NCBI RefSeq assembly: GCF_013836145.1
Contig: NZ_CP057483.1
Coordinates: 3,782,001-3,846,000 of the forward strand
Length of the DNA: 64,000 nt
Direction: 5' to 3'
Source: Citrobacter sp. RHB25-C09
GTDB taxonomy: Bacteria; Pseudomonadota; Gammaproteobacteria; Enterobacterales; Enterobacteriaceae
In this document: piece after piece, positions 8,133-14,768 of the stretch
Position numbering within the stretch: the first letter of the stretch is position 1
Layout of the letters: each line of letters opens with the position of its first letter
Made by a program: the position numbers and the translations under genes
Notes under the pieces: generated by a model
Databases searched by the model: none
Told to the model about the DNA's origin: nothing
The model's input: only the letters and a program-made list of their open reading frames with translations

Positions 8133-9138
8133 GCACTCCTTTTATCAGACTGATAAAGCGCTGCGATTGCACAATCAACACGCAAAGCACCACAATGGCC
8201 TTAACGACCTGGTTCATCTCAGGCGGGAAGCCTGACAGCAAAATTCCTGTGTTCATCCCCTGGATAATCAACGCGCCCACCACTGAGAGCAGAAGGTTAA
8301 ATCGCCCACCCATCAGCGATCCTCCACCAATCACCACCGCCAGGATGGCATCGAGCTCCAGCCATAATCCGGCGTTGTTGGCGTCGGCACCGCGAATATC
8401 CGCCGTGACGATGATGCCGGCGATCGCCGCGCACAACCCGCTCAGCACATAGGTGAGCATGACGATGATCCGCGTATTGACGCCGGCATTTTTCGCCGCC
8501 CGGATATTGATCCCCACCGCCTCAATGAACATGCCCAGCGCCGTTTTCCGGGTCAGTAGCCAGAAAAGCACCAGCGTAATGAGCGCGATAATAACCGGCG
8601 TGGGAAACAGCAGCAGTGAGCCGCTGCCAAACCACGAAAGCGCAGGTGAGTTAAAGGTGACAATCTGTCCGGAGGTGATCAGTTGTGCCACGCCGCGTCC
8701 AGCGACCATCAGGATCAGCGTGGCGACAAAGGGCTGAATTTTCAGGATCGCCACCAGGATGCCGTTCCACAGTCCGGCGAGTATGCCGGTGCCCAGCGCG
8801 GCACACAGCACCACCGGCAGGCTGTGTCCGGCGACGGTCATGGCAGCGGTAGTCGCGCCTGCGATCGCCATGACCGCACCCACGGAAAGATCGATTCCCC
8901 CGGTGGCAATCACCAGCGTCATACCAATCGCCAGCAGCGCAACGGGGGCGGCCCGGTTGAGGATATCAATCGGGCTGCCGAAGAGACGGCCATCCTGCAG
9001 GATAACCTGATAAAAATGCGGCGCGACCAGGCTGTCGACGATCAGCACCAGCAGGAGTGCGATCAGCTGCGGCATACCCGTTGGCCAACGGAAACGGCGT
9101 TTTGGCGGCGTGCTCTGCGGGAGAGATTGGGGCATCAC
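8113..9138 (-). CDS. ytfT: Galactofuranose ABC transporter permease YtfT
   Basis: 341 residues, the K-12 length. It belongs to the RbsC-type permease family, with GIDLSVGAVMAIAGATTAA at about 85-103 and DAILAVVIGGGSLMGGRFN near 260. It heterodimerises with YjfF in the inner membrane. It starts 10 bases after the ytfR stop and overlaps yjfF at its end. The order ytfQ-ytfR-ytfT-yjfF is that of E. coli. Confidence 0.95.
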   Translation of the reverse strand: MMPQSLPQSTPPKRRFRWPTGMPQLIALLLVLIVDSLVAPHFYQVILQDGRLFGSPIDILNRAAPVALLAIGMTLVIATGGIDLSVGAVMAIAGATTAAMTVAGHSLPVVLCAALGTGILAGLWNGILVAILKIQPFVATLILMVAGRGVAQLITSGQIVTFNSPALSWFGSGSLLLFPTPVIIALITLVLFWLLTRKTALGMFIEAVGINIRAAKNAGVNTRIIVMLTYVLSGLCAAIAGIIVTADIRGADANNAGLWLELDAILAVVIGGGSLMGGRFNLLLSVVGALIIQGMNTGILLSGFPPEMNQVVKAIVVLCVLIVQSQRFISLIKGVRGRDKT

Positions 9139-9148
9139 AAGTGTCTCC

Positions 9149-10651
9149 TTACGCCGCGATGGCGTTCATGATCGCCGGAACGGACAGTTCGGCCAGTGGG
9201 ATCTCCGCCACCTGTTTACGGTCACGCATGATGATCACCCGATCCGCATATCCCACCAGCTCTTCCAGCTCCGAAGAGATGACCAGCAGCGCCAGACCGT
9301 CAGCGCACAGGGTTTCGATGAGTCGGATGATCTCCGCATGCGCTCCAACGTCGATGCCGCGTGTGGGCTCGTCGAGGATCAGGAACTGCGGTTTGGTCAG
9401 CAACCAGCGTGAAAGCAACACTTTTTGCTGATTGCCGCCGGAAAGAAATTCGATCGGTTGTTCCGCGCTGGGGGTACGGATGCCAAGCTGGCGAATAAAA
9501 CGCTCGGCGATGTCATTTTGTTCTTTTCGCGGGATTGGTCGCAGCCAGCCGCGCTGAGCCTGCAAAGCAAGAACAATGTTTTCGCGCACCGAGGCGGCGG
9601 CAATGATCCCGTCCGTTTTGCGATCTTCCGGGCAGAAGCCGATCCCAAGACAAGACGCCTGATGCGGCGATCGCAATGTCTGCGGTTTGCCTTTGATCTG
9701 CGCGCTACCGCTGTCGGCTGGCTTAATACCGAAGATGACTTCAGCCGTTTCAGTGCGTCCGGATCCCAGCAGCCCCGCCAGTCCGACAATCTCGCCGGGA
9801 CGCACCTCAAGATCGAATGGGGAGATCGTCCCCTTCTTACCGTAGTTTTTAAAGGCGGCAACCGGTTTTTCGCTCAGTAATGTGCGGCCTGCGCGTTGCA
9901 GAGCCTGAGTATCCAGTTCACGTCCAAGCATCATTTTTACCAGCTCGATCTGCGGTAGCTCGCGAGTTTCGCGGCAGCCGACAAAAGTGCCGTTGCGTAG
10001 CACCGTGATCCGATCGCTGACCTGATAAACCTGATCGAGAAAATGGGTGACGAAGATCAGGCTGACGCCGCGATCGCGCAGATGGCGCATCAGACCAAAC
10101 AGCATTTCAACCTCTTGCGTATCGAGGCTGGCGGTGGGTTCATCAAGGATCAAGACTTTTGCGGAGAGATCGATTGCCCGACAGATCGCCACGATCTGCT
10201 GCATGGCGACAGAGAATCGGTTGAGCGGCTCGCGCACGTCGAGAGAAAAACCGTAAGAGGCCATCAGCTCCGTGGCGCGCTTTTCCATCTCTTTGCGCCG
10301 CAGCAGGCCAAAACGGCGTGGTTCACGACCGATAAACAGGTTGTCGGCCACCGACATGTTCGGTAGCAGGTTGACCTCCTGGTATACCGTACCAATGCCA
10401 AGTTGCTGTGCGTGGGCGGTATTTTTTGGGGAAATGGCGTTACCTTCGAGGAAGATCGTGCCACGATCGGCATGATAAACACCGGTCAGCGCCTTAATCA
10501 GCGTTGATTTTCCGGCACCGTTCTCGCCGAGCAGCGCCATAATTTCGCCACGCCGCAGGCTGAAATCAACGTTATCCAGCGCTTTGACGCCGGGAAAGAA
10601 CTTGCTTAATCCCTCTGTTCGGAGAATTTCCTGGTGTTGTTCCGCGATCAT
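9149..10651 (-). CDS. ytfR: Galactofuranose ABC transporter ATP-binding protein
   Basis: 500 residues from the ATG at 10651 (MIAEQHQEILRTEGLSKFFP), which is preceded by GGAGGGAG. An open frame extending 41 codons upstream runs through the REP elements and is rejected. Two fused ATPase domains are present. The first has Walker A GENGAGKST at 42-50 and LILDEPTASLD. The second has a degenerate Walker A (GLLGSGRTE) and signature LSGGNQQK followed by LILDEPTRGIDVG. This is the usual asymmetry of sugar importers (RbsA/MglA type). The standard length supports the start. Confidence 0.96.
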   Translation of the reverse strand: MIAEQHQEILRTEGLSKFFPGVKALDNVDFSLRRGEIMALLGENGAGKSTLIKALTGVYHADRGTIFLEGNAISPKNTAHAQQLGIGTVYQEVNLLPNMSVADNLFIGREPRRFGLLRRKEMEKRATELMASYGFSLDVREPLNRFSVAMQQIVAICRAIDLSAKVLILDEPTASLDTQEVEMLFGLMRHLRDRGVSLIFVTHFLDQVYQVSDRITVLRNGTFVGCRETRELPQIELVKMMLGRELDTQALQRAGRTLLSEKPVAAFKNYGKKGTISPFDLEVRPGEIVGLAGLLGSGRTETAEVIFGIKPADSGSAQIKGKPQTLRSPHQASCLGIGFCPEDRKTDGIIAAASVRENIVLALQAQRGWLRPIPRKEQNDIAERFIRQLGIRTPSAEQPIEFLSGGNQQKVLLSRWLLTKPQFLILDEPTRGIDVGAHAEIIRLIETLCADGLALLVISSELEELVGYADRVIIMRDRKQVAEIPLAELSVPAIMNAIAA

Positions 10652-10678
10652 TTTCTCCCTCCGGTACAAAAGCGCCCC

Positions 10679-10770
10679 GTAGGCCGGATAAGGCGTTGAC
10701 GTTGCGCTTATCAGGCCTACAGAACTCCCGAACCGTAGGCCGGATAAGGCGTTCACGCCGCCATCCGGCA
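10679..10770. repeat. Two REP units inside the ytfQ-ytfR gap
   Basis: Two units each begin GTAGGCCGGATAAGGCG; the first ends CTTATCAGGCCTAC and the second GCCGCCATCCGGCA. They separate the binding-protein gene from the ATPase gene, as the malE-malF REP does. Such elements stabilise the upstream mRNA and give more binding protein than transporter subunits (known for malE; inferred here). Confidence 0.88.
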
Positions 10771-10792
10771 ACACAACGGACAGCGACCGGGC

Positions 10793-11749
10793 TTAATAGC
10801 CCATGTTTTTCTTCTTCTCTAACTCTTCTTTCGCCGTATCCGGCAGATAGAGCGTCGATTTCGTGATGGTGACTTTCTCAGGCATCGTGCCATCTTTCTT
10901 GAACTTCTCGAGCGCGTCGAAAGCCGGGCCTGCCATGTTCGGCGTCAGTTCAACGCTGGCATTCGCATCCCCATCGATCATGGCTTTAAAGATATCCGGT
11001 ACGCCGTCGATAGACCCGGTCAGAATATCTTTGCCCGGTTTCAGCCCCGCTTCTTTAATGGCCTGGATCGCACCGATCACCATGTCATCGTTGTGGGCGT
11101 AAACCATGCAGATGTTCTTACCGTTGTTCTCAGCTTTGATAAAGCTTTCCATGACCTCTTTCCCTTTACTACGGGTGAAGTCACCGGACTGGGAACGGAT
11201 AATTTTGATATTTGGCGCACTGGCGATAGCTTCCGCAAAGCCTTTCTTACGGTCGATAGCCACACTAGCCCCGACAGTTCCCTGTAACTCCACTACGTTA
11301 CACGGCTTGCCGTTGACCTCTTTGATCAGCCATTCACCGATCAATTTACCTTCAAGAACGTTATCGGCGGTGACCGTGGTCATATAGAGAGATTTGTCTT
11401 TTACGTCGATGGAACGATCGAGCAAGAAGACCGGGATTTCAGCATCTTTGGCTTCCTTCAATACCGGTTCCCAACCTGTTGCCACCACCGGGGCGATAAA
11501 GATGGCATCGACGCCCTGAGCAACAAACGAGCGTACCGCTTTAATCTGGTTTTCCTGCTTTTGCTGGCCGTCGGCGATTTTCAGCGTAATGCCGCGTTTT
11601 TCGGCCTCGCTCTTCGCCACGTTGGTTTCTGCGGCGCGCCAGCCGGACTCAGAGCCGACCTGCGAAAATCCAACGGTTAACGGAGCGGCCATGACCATAG
11701 ACGACATGGCTGCCGAAACTGCTGTGACTAAAAGTAAGCGCTTCCACAT
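10793..11749 (-). CDS. ytfQ: Galactofuranose-binding periplasmic protein
   Basis: 318 residues from the ATG at 11749 (MWKRLLLVTAVSAAMSS), the K-12 length; a frame open 42 codons further upstream has no sensible N-terminus. Residues 1-21 form a signal peptide cut after VMA before APLTVGFSQ. The mature protein has the two-lobed LacI/RbsB-like sugar-binding fold, with ISDG-type segments such as YAHNDDMVIGAIQAIKEAG. It feeds galactofuranose to YtfR-YtfT-YjfF. Upstream are an inverted repeat (11821-11841) and a GalR-like operator (11880-11895). Confidence 0.96.
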   Translation of the reverse strand: MWKRLLLVTAVSAAMSSMVMAAPLTVGFSQVGSESGWRAAETNVAKSEAEKRGITLKIADGQQKQENQIKAVRSFVAQGVDAIFIAPVVATGWEPVLKEAKDAEIPVFLLDRSIDVKDKSLYMTTVTADNVLEGKLIGEWLIKEVNGKPCNVVELQGTVGASVAIDRKKGFAEAIASAPNIKIIRSQSGDFTRSKGKEVMESFIKAENNGKNICMVYAHNDDMVIGAIQAIKEAGLKPGKDILTGSIDGVPDIFKAMIDGDANASVELTPNMAGPAFDALEKFKKDGTMPEKVTITKSTLYLPDTAKEELEKKKNMGY

Positions 11750-11820
11750 AACTGTGTCCTCGTAGGGTAGTTTATTGTTGGTTAAGAAACAGTCGCCGAA
11801 AAAACTATAGACAATCGAGC

Positions 11821-11841
11821 ATGTAACGGATTGCGTTACAT
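11821..11841. promoter_or_regulatory. 8-bp inverted repeat near the ytfQ promoter
   Basis: ATGTAACG and CGTTACAT are separated by GATTG. A TATAGT hexamer that could be the ytfQ -10 box lies on the minus strand about 15-20 bases downstream, so a protein here would touch the -35 region. The regulator is unknown; a second GalR/GalS-like or another LacI-family site is possible. Confidence 0.45.
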
Positions 11842-11879
11842 CACACTTCAAAAAAGTAAATAGAACGTTAATCACAACT

Positions 11880-11895
11880 TTGTAATCGCTTTCAT
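11880..11895. promoter_or_regulatory. GalR/GalS-type operator upstream of ytfQ
   Basis: TTGTAATCGCTTTCAT matches the published GalR/GalS consensus GTGKAANCGNTTNCAC at every defined base except the two outermost. It lies about 130 bases upstream of the ytfQ start. E. coli ytfQ is reported to belong to the galactose regulon, which agrees. Confidence 0.65.
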
Positions 11896-12057
11896 TTACC
11901 TATGAAAAAAGCGGCTGTGGATATGGATTTTCCTGTCATGGAAAGGGTCTGAAAATGGCGCTGTGAACAGGCTAAAGGCAAAAACAGGCGGAGACATTCG
12001 GCGCGAGATAGCTATAATACTTGCCACTTGTTTATGTAACAGTTAAAGGAAACAGAC

Positions 12058-12585
12058 ATGAGCTTACTCAACGTCCCAGCAGGTAAAGACCTGCCGGAAG
12101 ATATCTACGTTGTTATTGAGATCCCGGCAAACGCAGATCCGATCAAATACGAAGTCGACAAAGAGAGCGGCGCGCTGTTCGTTGACCGCTTCATGTCCAC
12201 CGCGATGTTCTATCCGTGCAACTACGGTTACATCAACCACACCCTGTCTCTGGACGGTGACCCGGTTGACGTTCTGGTCCCAACACCATACCCGCTGCAG
12301 CCAGGTTCTGTGATCCGTTGCCGTCCGGTTGGCGTTCTGAAAATGACCGACGAATCTGGTGAAGATGCAAAACTGGTTGCGGTACCGCACACCAAGCTGA
12401 GCAAAGAATACGATCACATTAAAGACGTGAACGACCTGCCAGAACTGCTGAAAGCGCAGATCACCCACTTCTTCGAGCACTACAAAGACCTCGAAGCCGG
12501 CAAATGGGTTAAAGTTGACGGTTGGGACAACGCAGAAGCCGCTAAAGCGGAAATCGTTGCGTCTTTCGAGCGCGCGAAGAAGTAA
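12058..12585 (+). CDS. ppa: Inorganic pyrophosphatase
   Basis: 175 residues, a family I soluble pyrophosphatase that splits PPi to two phosphates and drives biosynthetic reactions forward. The signature DGDPVDVLV is present, as are acidic metal-binding residues in ESGALFVDRF and DESGEDAKLVAV. The C-terminus is one residue shorter than K-12 Ppa. Codon use is that of a highly expressed gene (for example CTG, CCG and GGT dominate). A strong terminator follows. Confidence 0.98.
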   Translation: MSLLNVPAGKDLPEDIYVVIEIPANADPIKYEVDKESGALFVDRFMSTAMFYPCNYGYINHTLSLDGDPVDVLVPTPYPLQPGSVIRCRPVGVLKMTDESGEDAKLVAVPHTKLSKEYDHIKDVNDLPELLKAQITHFFEHYKDLEAGKWVKVDGWDNAEAAKAEIVASFERAKK

Positions 12586-12615
12586 GTTGCCTTTCTAAGG
12601 TCTGCTTTACTTTTG

Positions 12616-12645
12616 AAGCCCCTTGTTTTATGAGGGGCTTTTATT
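12616..12645 (+). terminator. Rho-independent terminator of ppa
   Basis: AAGCCCC and GGGGCTT flank an 11-base loop and are followed by TTTATT. It lies 30 bases past the ppa stop. Confidence 0.88.
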
Positions 12646-12654
12646 AATGCTACT

Positions 12655-12936
12655 CTAAACGAGTAGCTTCAGTTCAGGTTTCGTTTCAAAGAACCGTTCT
12701 TGTTCTTGAAAATCAATTAACCTGCTAGCCCCTAATGGTATTTTAGTTCTCGAAACTTTCACTCCCGATTTACAGGTTTCGCACCAAATAACTTTCCATC
12801 CGATATTACTATCCTCGGAACCAAAGTATTGATAAGAAAGAGTCTTTTCACCACATACGGGGCATTCACATGAGGTGTAACTACTATCATCTTTTGGTAA
12901 GTGTTTCATCCATTCAAGATAGGTCAAAGAGTTCAT
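12655..12936 (-). CDS. Small zinc-ribbon protein, probable immunity to the Hcp-linked toxin
   Basis: 93 residues, no family recognised. Two CxxC pairs, CPVC near 26-29 and CETC near 52-55, would form one zinc ribbon; the rest is polar with no signal peptide or membrane segment. The ATG directly follows the TAG stop of the Hcp fusion gene, so the two are translated together. A small, low-GC gene placed directly behind a T6SS effector is the usual position of its immunity gene. If the effector acts in the cytoplasm, a cytoplasmic immunity protein fits. Function is inferred from position only. Confidence 0.6.
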   Translation of the reverse strand: MNSLTYLEWMKHLPKDDSSYTSCECPVCGEKTLSYQYFGSEDSNIGWKVIWCETCKSGVKVSRTKIPLGASRLIDFQEQERFFETKPELKLLV

Positions 12937-14166
12937 CTATTTGTACTCCTCGAGTTTTCCAGTCTTATTCTTAAGGTAAAATAGCCAAAAACTATCCTCA
13001 ATGCCATGAGCGGCCTTTTCATTCAGTATCAATTCTCTATTCATCTTAATTGCATCATTAGCATATGTATTTGGATGCTTAAAGAGATCGATTTGCATGG
13101 TATGCATTCTTTCGTGTCCTAATGTTTTTACTAATTGCTCAATATCTGTAAAAGCATCCGGGTACAAATCAATATCGCCATTAGGGTGAGTATAACCATA
13201 GATATTCTTTCCTTTCAGGTCAGGATCCCTGATAATTTTCACTTTTACTCCCCCTAAACCTACCCCACCTTCACGCGCAGCCTGTTCAACATAGCGCATT
13301 TGCATAGGCACTTTTAGATCTGAAAAGATTTCAATATTACTAGTCCGACGATATAAATTATCAGTGGTGGTAATATGGCCTAATGATACACCCTTAGTAT
13401 CAATCCGTCTCAACTTCTCAAGACTTCTTATTCTCGAGCCTAACTCCATCCTCCCAAGCCCATAACCTGCGGCAATCGAAGCAGCGGTTATGGCAGCACC
13501 GACCGTTTTGTCATTAAGGATCTGATCGTAGCCTTTGACGGCATCACCGCCCAGTTTTTCGGCAGTGTCCCTGAATCCCTCAATATTGCTGTTATAAATC
13601 CCCCCCGCCGCCAGCAGTTGCCCTACGCCAGCGCTGTTAAGGGTTTGGGTTTGGGTTTGGGTTTGGGTTTGGGGTTTCATAGCAGGAACAAAAAGCTTAT
13701 TGTATTCCGCAGGCAGAGCAAGATAGCTAAACTCGGTATTACTTATCAGGTGTTTACTAAGAATATAGTCATAATTGACTGATATTGTTTCTGTATCTAT
13801 CTCGTCTTTTGTAATACGGAGCTGAATCCCTGATATGGAAGCGCCTCTGAGCTGAACATAATAATATTTTTCCCATTGACCATATCTATTTATTCGATAA
13901 AACCAAAACTCCATAAACATATTTTCATTGTTATTAATTGCATTCACTAACAGCGGCGAACTTCTATCTATTTGCTTACTGAATGTTAATTTCTGTCGGT
14001 TCGCGCCTTTACTTGCATTCGTTACCCCTGCGCTTACTGAAAACACAAATATTTCATTGATATGATTCTGCTGCCAACGATTACCGACTGAGACAGTTGT
14101 GCCACATCCCTCAGAAACATCACCTTGTTGCTCACCAGTGAGTCTAAGATAAACAATATTACTCAT
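12937..14166 (-). CDS. Hcp protein fused to a putative metallopeptidase toxin (Hcp-ET-type T6SS effector)
   Basis: 409 residues. Residues 1-160 are an Hcp domain, the type VI secretion tube protein, including SKQIDRSSPLLVNAINNNE and YYYVQLRGASISGIQ. A (QT)5 linker at 165-174 comes from a hexanucleotide repeat. Residues 176-240 form a small-residue-rich bridge resembling the pre-toxin parts of polymorphic toxins. The C-terminal domain (about 255-409) holds HERMH at 351-355, a zinc-peptidase HExxH motif, with E383, H387 and E390 as candidate third ligands. I infer a tube-delivered protease effector. No other T6SS gene is in the window, so this is an orphan effector unit. It is AT-rich against its neighbours, which suggests acquisition. 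The protease call rests on one motif. Confidence 0.78.
   Translation of the reverse strand: MSNIVYLRLTGEQQGDVSEGCGTTVSVGNRWQQNHINEIFVFSVSAGVTNASKGANRQKLTFSKQIDRSSPLLVNAINNNENMFMEFWFYRINRYGQWEKYYYVQLRGASISGIQLRITKDEIDTETISVNYDYILSKHLISNTEFSYLALPAEYNKLFVPAMKPQTQTQTQTQTLNSAGVGQLLAAGGIYNSNIEGFRDTAEKLGGDAVKGYDQILNDKTVGAAITAASIAAGYGLGRMELGSRIRSLEKLRRIDTKGVSLGHITTTDNLYRRTSNIEIFSDLKVPMQMRYVEQAAREGGVGLGGVKVKIIRDPDLKGKNIYGYTHPNGDIDLYPDAFTDIEQLVKTLGHERMHTMQIDLFKHPNTYANDAIKMNRELILNEKAAHGIEDSFWLFYLKNKTGKLEEYK
13641..13674 (-). repeat. TTTGGG hexanucleotide repeat encoding the Gln-Thr linker
   Basis: On the plus strand six G-tracts are separated by five TTT spacers, with the final tract four G long. Read on the gene strand it is CAAACC-type codons encoding alternating Gln and Thr. 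A six-base unit keeps the reading frame when copies are gained or lost. The G-rich strand fits the G-quadruplex pattern of at least four GGG tracts with 3-base loops. Confidence 0.9.
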
Positions 14167-14276
14167 TCTATTACTATCCTTACTGGATAATTATTCTGCA
14201 GAATGAGAGTGCGACTTAAATAAAACATTTTCCGCTAGCGAGATCATATTCCTCTGCAATTATGCAACATTATGCT

Positions 14277-14318
14277 TTTAGAGAAATAATAACTCCGACT
14301 AATTAGAGGTTCTCTAAA
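14277..14318. repeat. Inverted repeat upstream of the Hcp fusion gene
   Basis: TTTAGAGAA (14277-14285) and TTCTCTAAA (14310-14318) form a 9-bp arm around 24 bases of AT-rich sequence. The 255-base gap 14167-14421 is otherwise AT-rich promoter-like DNA with no frame I would call a gene. The role is unknown; it could be an operator or a weak terminator. Confidence 0.4.
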
Positions 14319-14395
14319 TTAGCATTTTAGCGCAATGAAGAAAAAGACAAATGCATCCTGATCCCAGGGATTACAGTTGCAACTTGTTAAAACAA

Positions 14396-14413
14396 CGCCA
14401 CCCGAGGGTGGCG
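14396..14413 (-). terminator. Terminator of the tamA-tamB-ytfP operon
   Basis: CGCCACCC and GGGTGGCG meet through a two-base turn. On the minus strand the stem is followed by TTGTTTT. It lies 9 bases past the ytfP stop. Confidence 0.8.
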
Positions 14414-14421
14414 TGTTTGCA

Positions 14422-14766
14422 TCAGTACTGGTTTCTGTCTAACCAGTTACCGCTTTCGATCAGTGTTAATCCCTCAACCGGACGTTGGTACACGTACATC
14501 CATGCACTGCCGTATGGCGTCTGGATCAACTGACGCGCGTATTCGCCGCCCCTGGTGCGCAAGGCATCAAGTTCAGCCAGCGTGGCATTATCAATACGAT
14601 AAACCTCACCGTGTACTGTTCCGTTCCCCGGAACTGCGCCTGGATAGTGGCCCAGACTATACAACTGGTAGTTATCGATACTGTAATTCCCCAGCAACTG
14701 GGCGTTGGTCATCCAGTGGCTGTTGCCTTGATTGGTACGTAAACTGCCGTAGACAAATATTCGCAT
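14422..14766 (-). CDS. ytfP: Gamma-glutamylcyclotransferase-fold protein YtfP
   Basis: 114 residues, AIG2/GGCT-like fold. The N-terminal MRIFVYGSLRTNQGNS carries the YGSL substrate-loop motif, and the acidic residue in VHGEVYRID is at the expected active-site place. The true substrate of YtfP is unknown. It starts 2 bases beyond the tamB stop, so it is the last gene of the tamA-tamB-ytfP transcript, as in K-12. Confidence 0.92.
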   Translation of the reverse strand: MRIFVYGSLRTNQGNSHWMTNAQLLGNYSIDNYQLYSLGHYPGAVPGNGTVHGEVYRIDNATLAELDALRTRGGEYARQLIQTPYGSAWMYVYQRPVEGLTLIESGNWLDRNQY

Positions 14767-14768
14767 TG

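Larger units (their letters stand above)
11750..12057. promoter_or_regulatory. Divergent ytfQ/ppa control region
   Basis: This 308-base gap holds the ytfQ operator sites on the left. On the right it holds the ppa promoter, with a perfect TATAAT at 12013-12018 and AAAGGAAACAG ahead of the ppa ATG. The ppa -35 region is not close to consensus. No small reading frame of note. Confidence 0.6.

Noticed and set aside
10652..10774. Upstream extension of ytfR by 41 codons
   Set aside because: It is translated REP sequence; the family starts at the ATG at 10651 with a strong ribosome site.
13641..13674. TTTGGG repeats as telomere-like or CRISPR sequence
   Set aside because: A single simple repeat within a coding region, in frame; no spacers.
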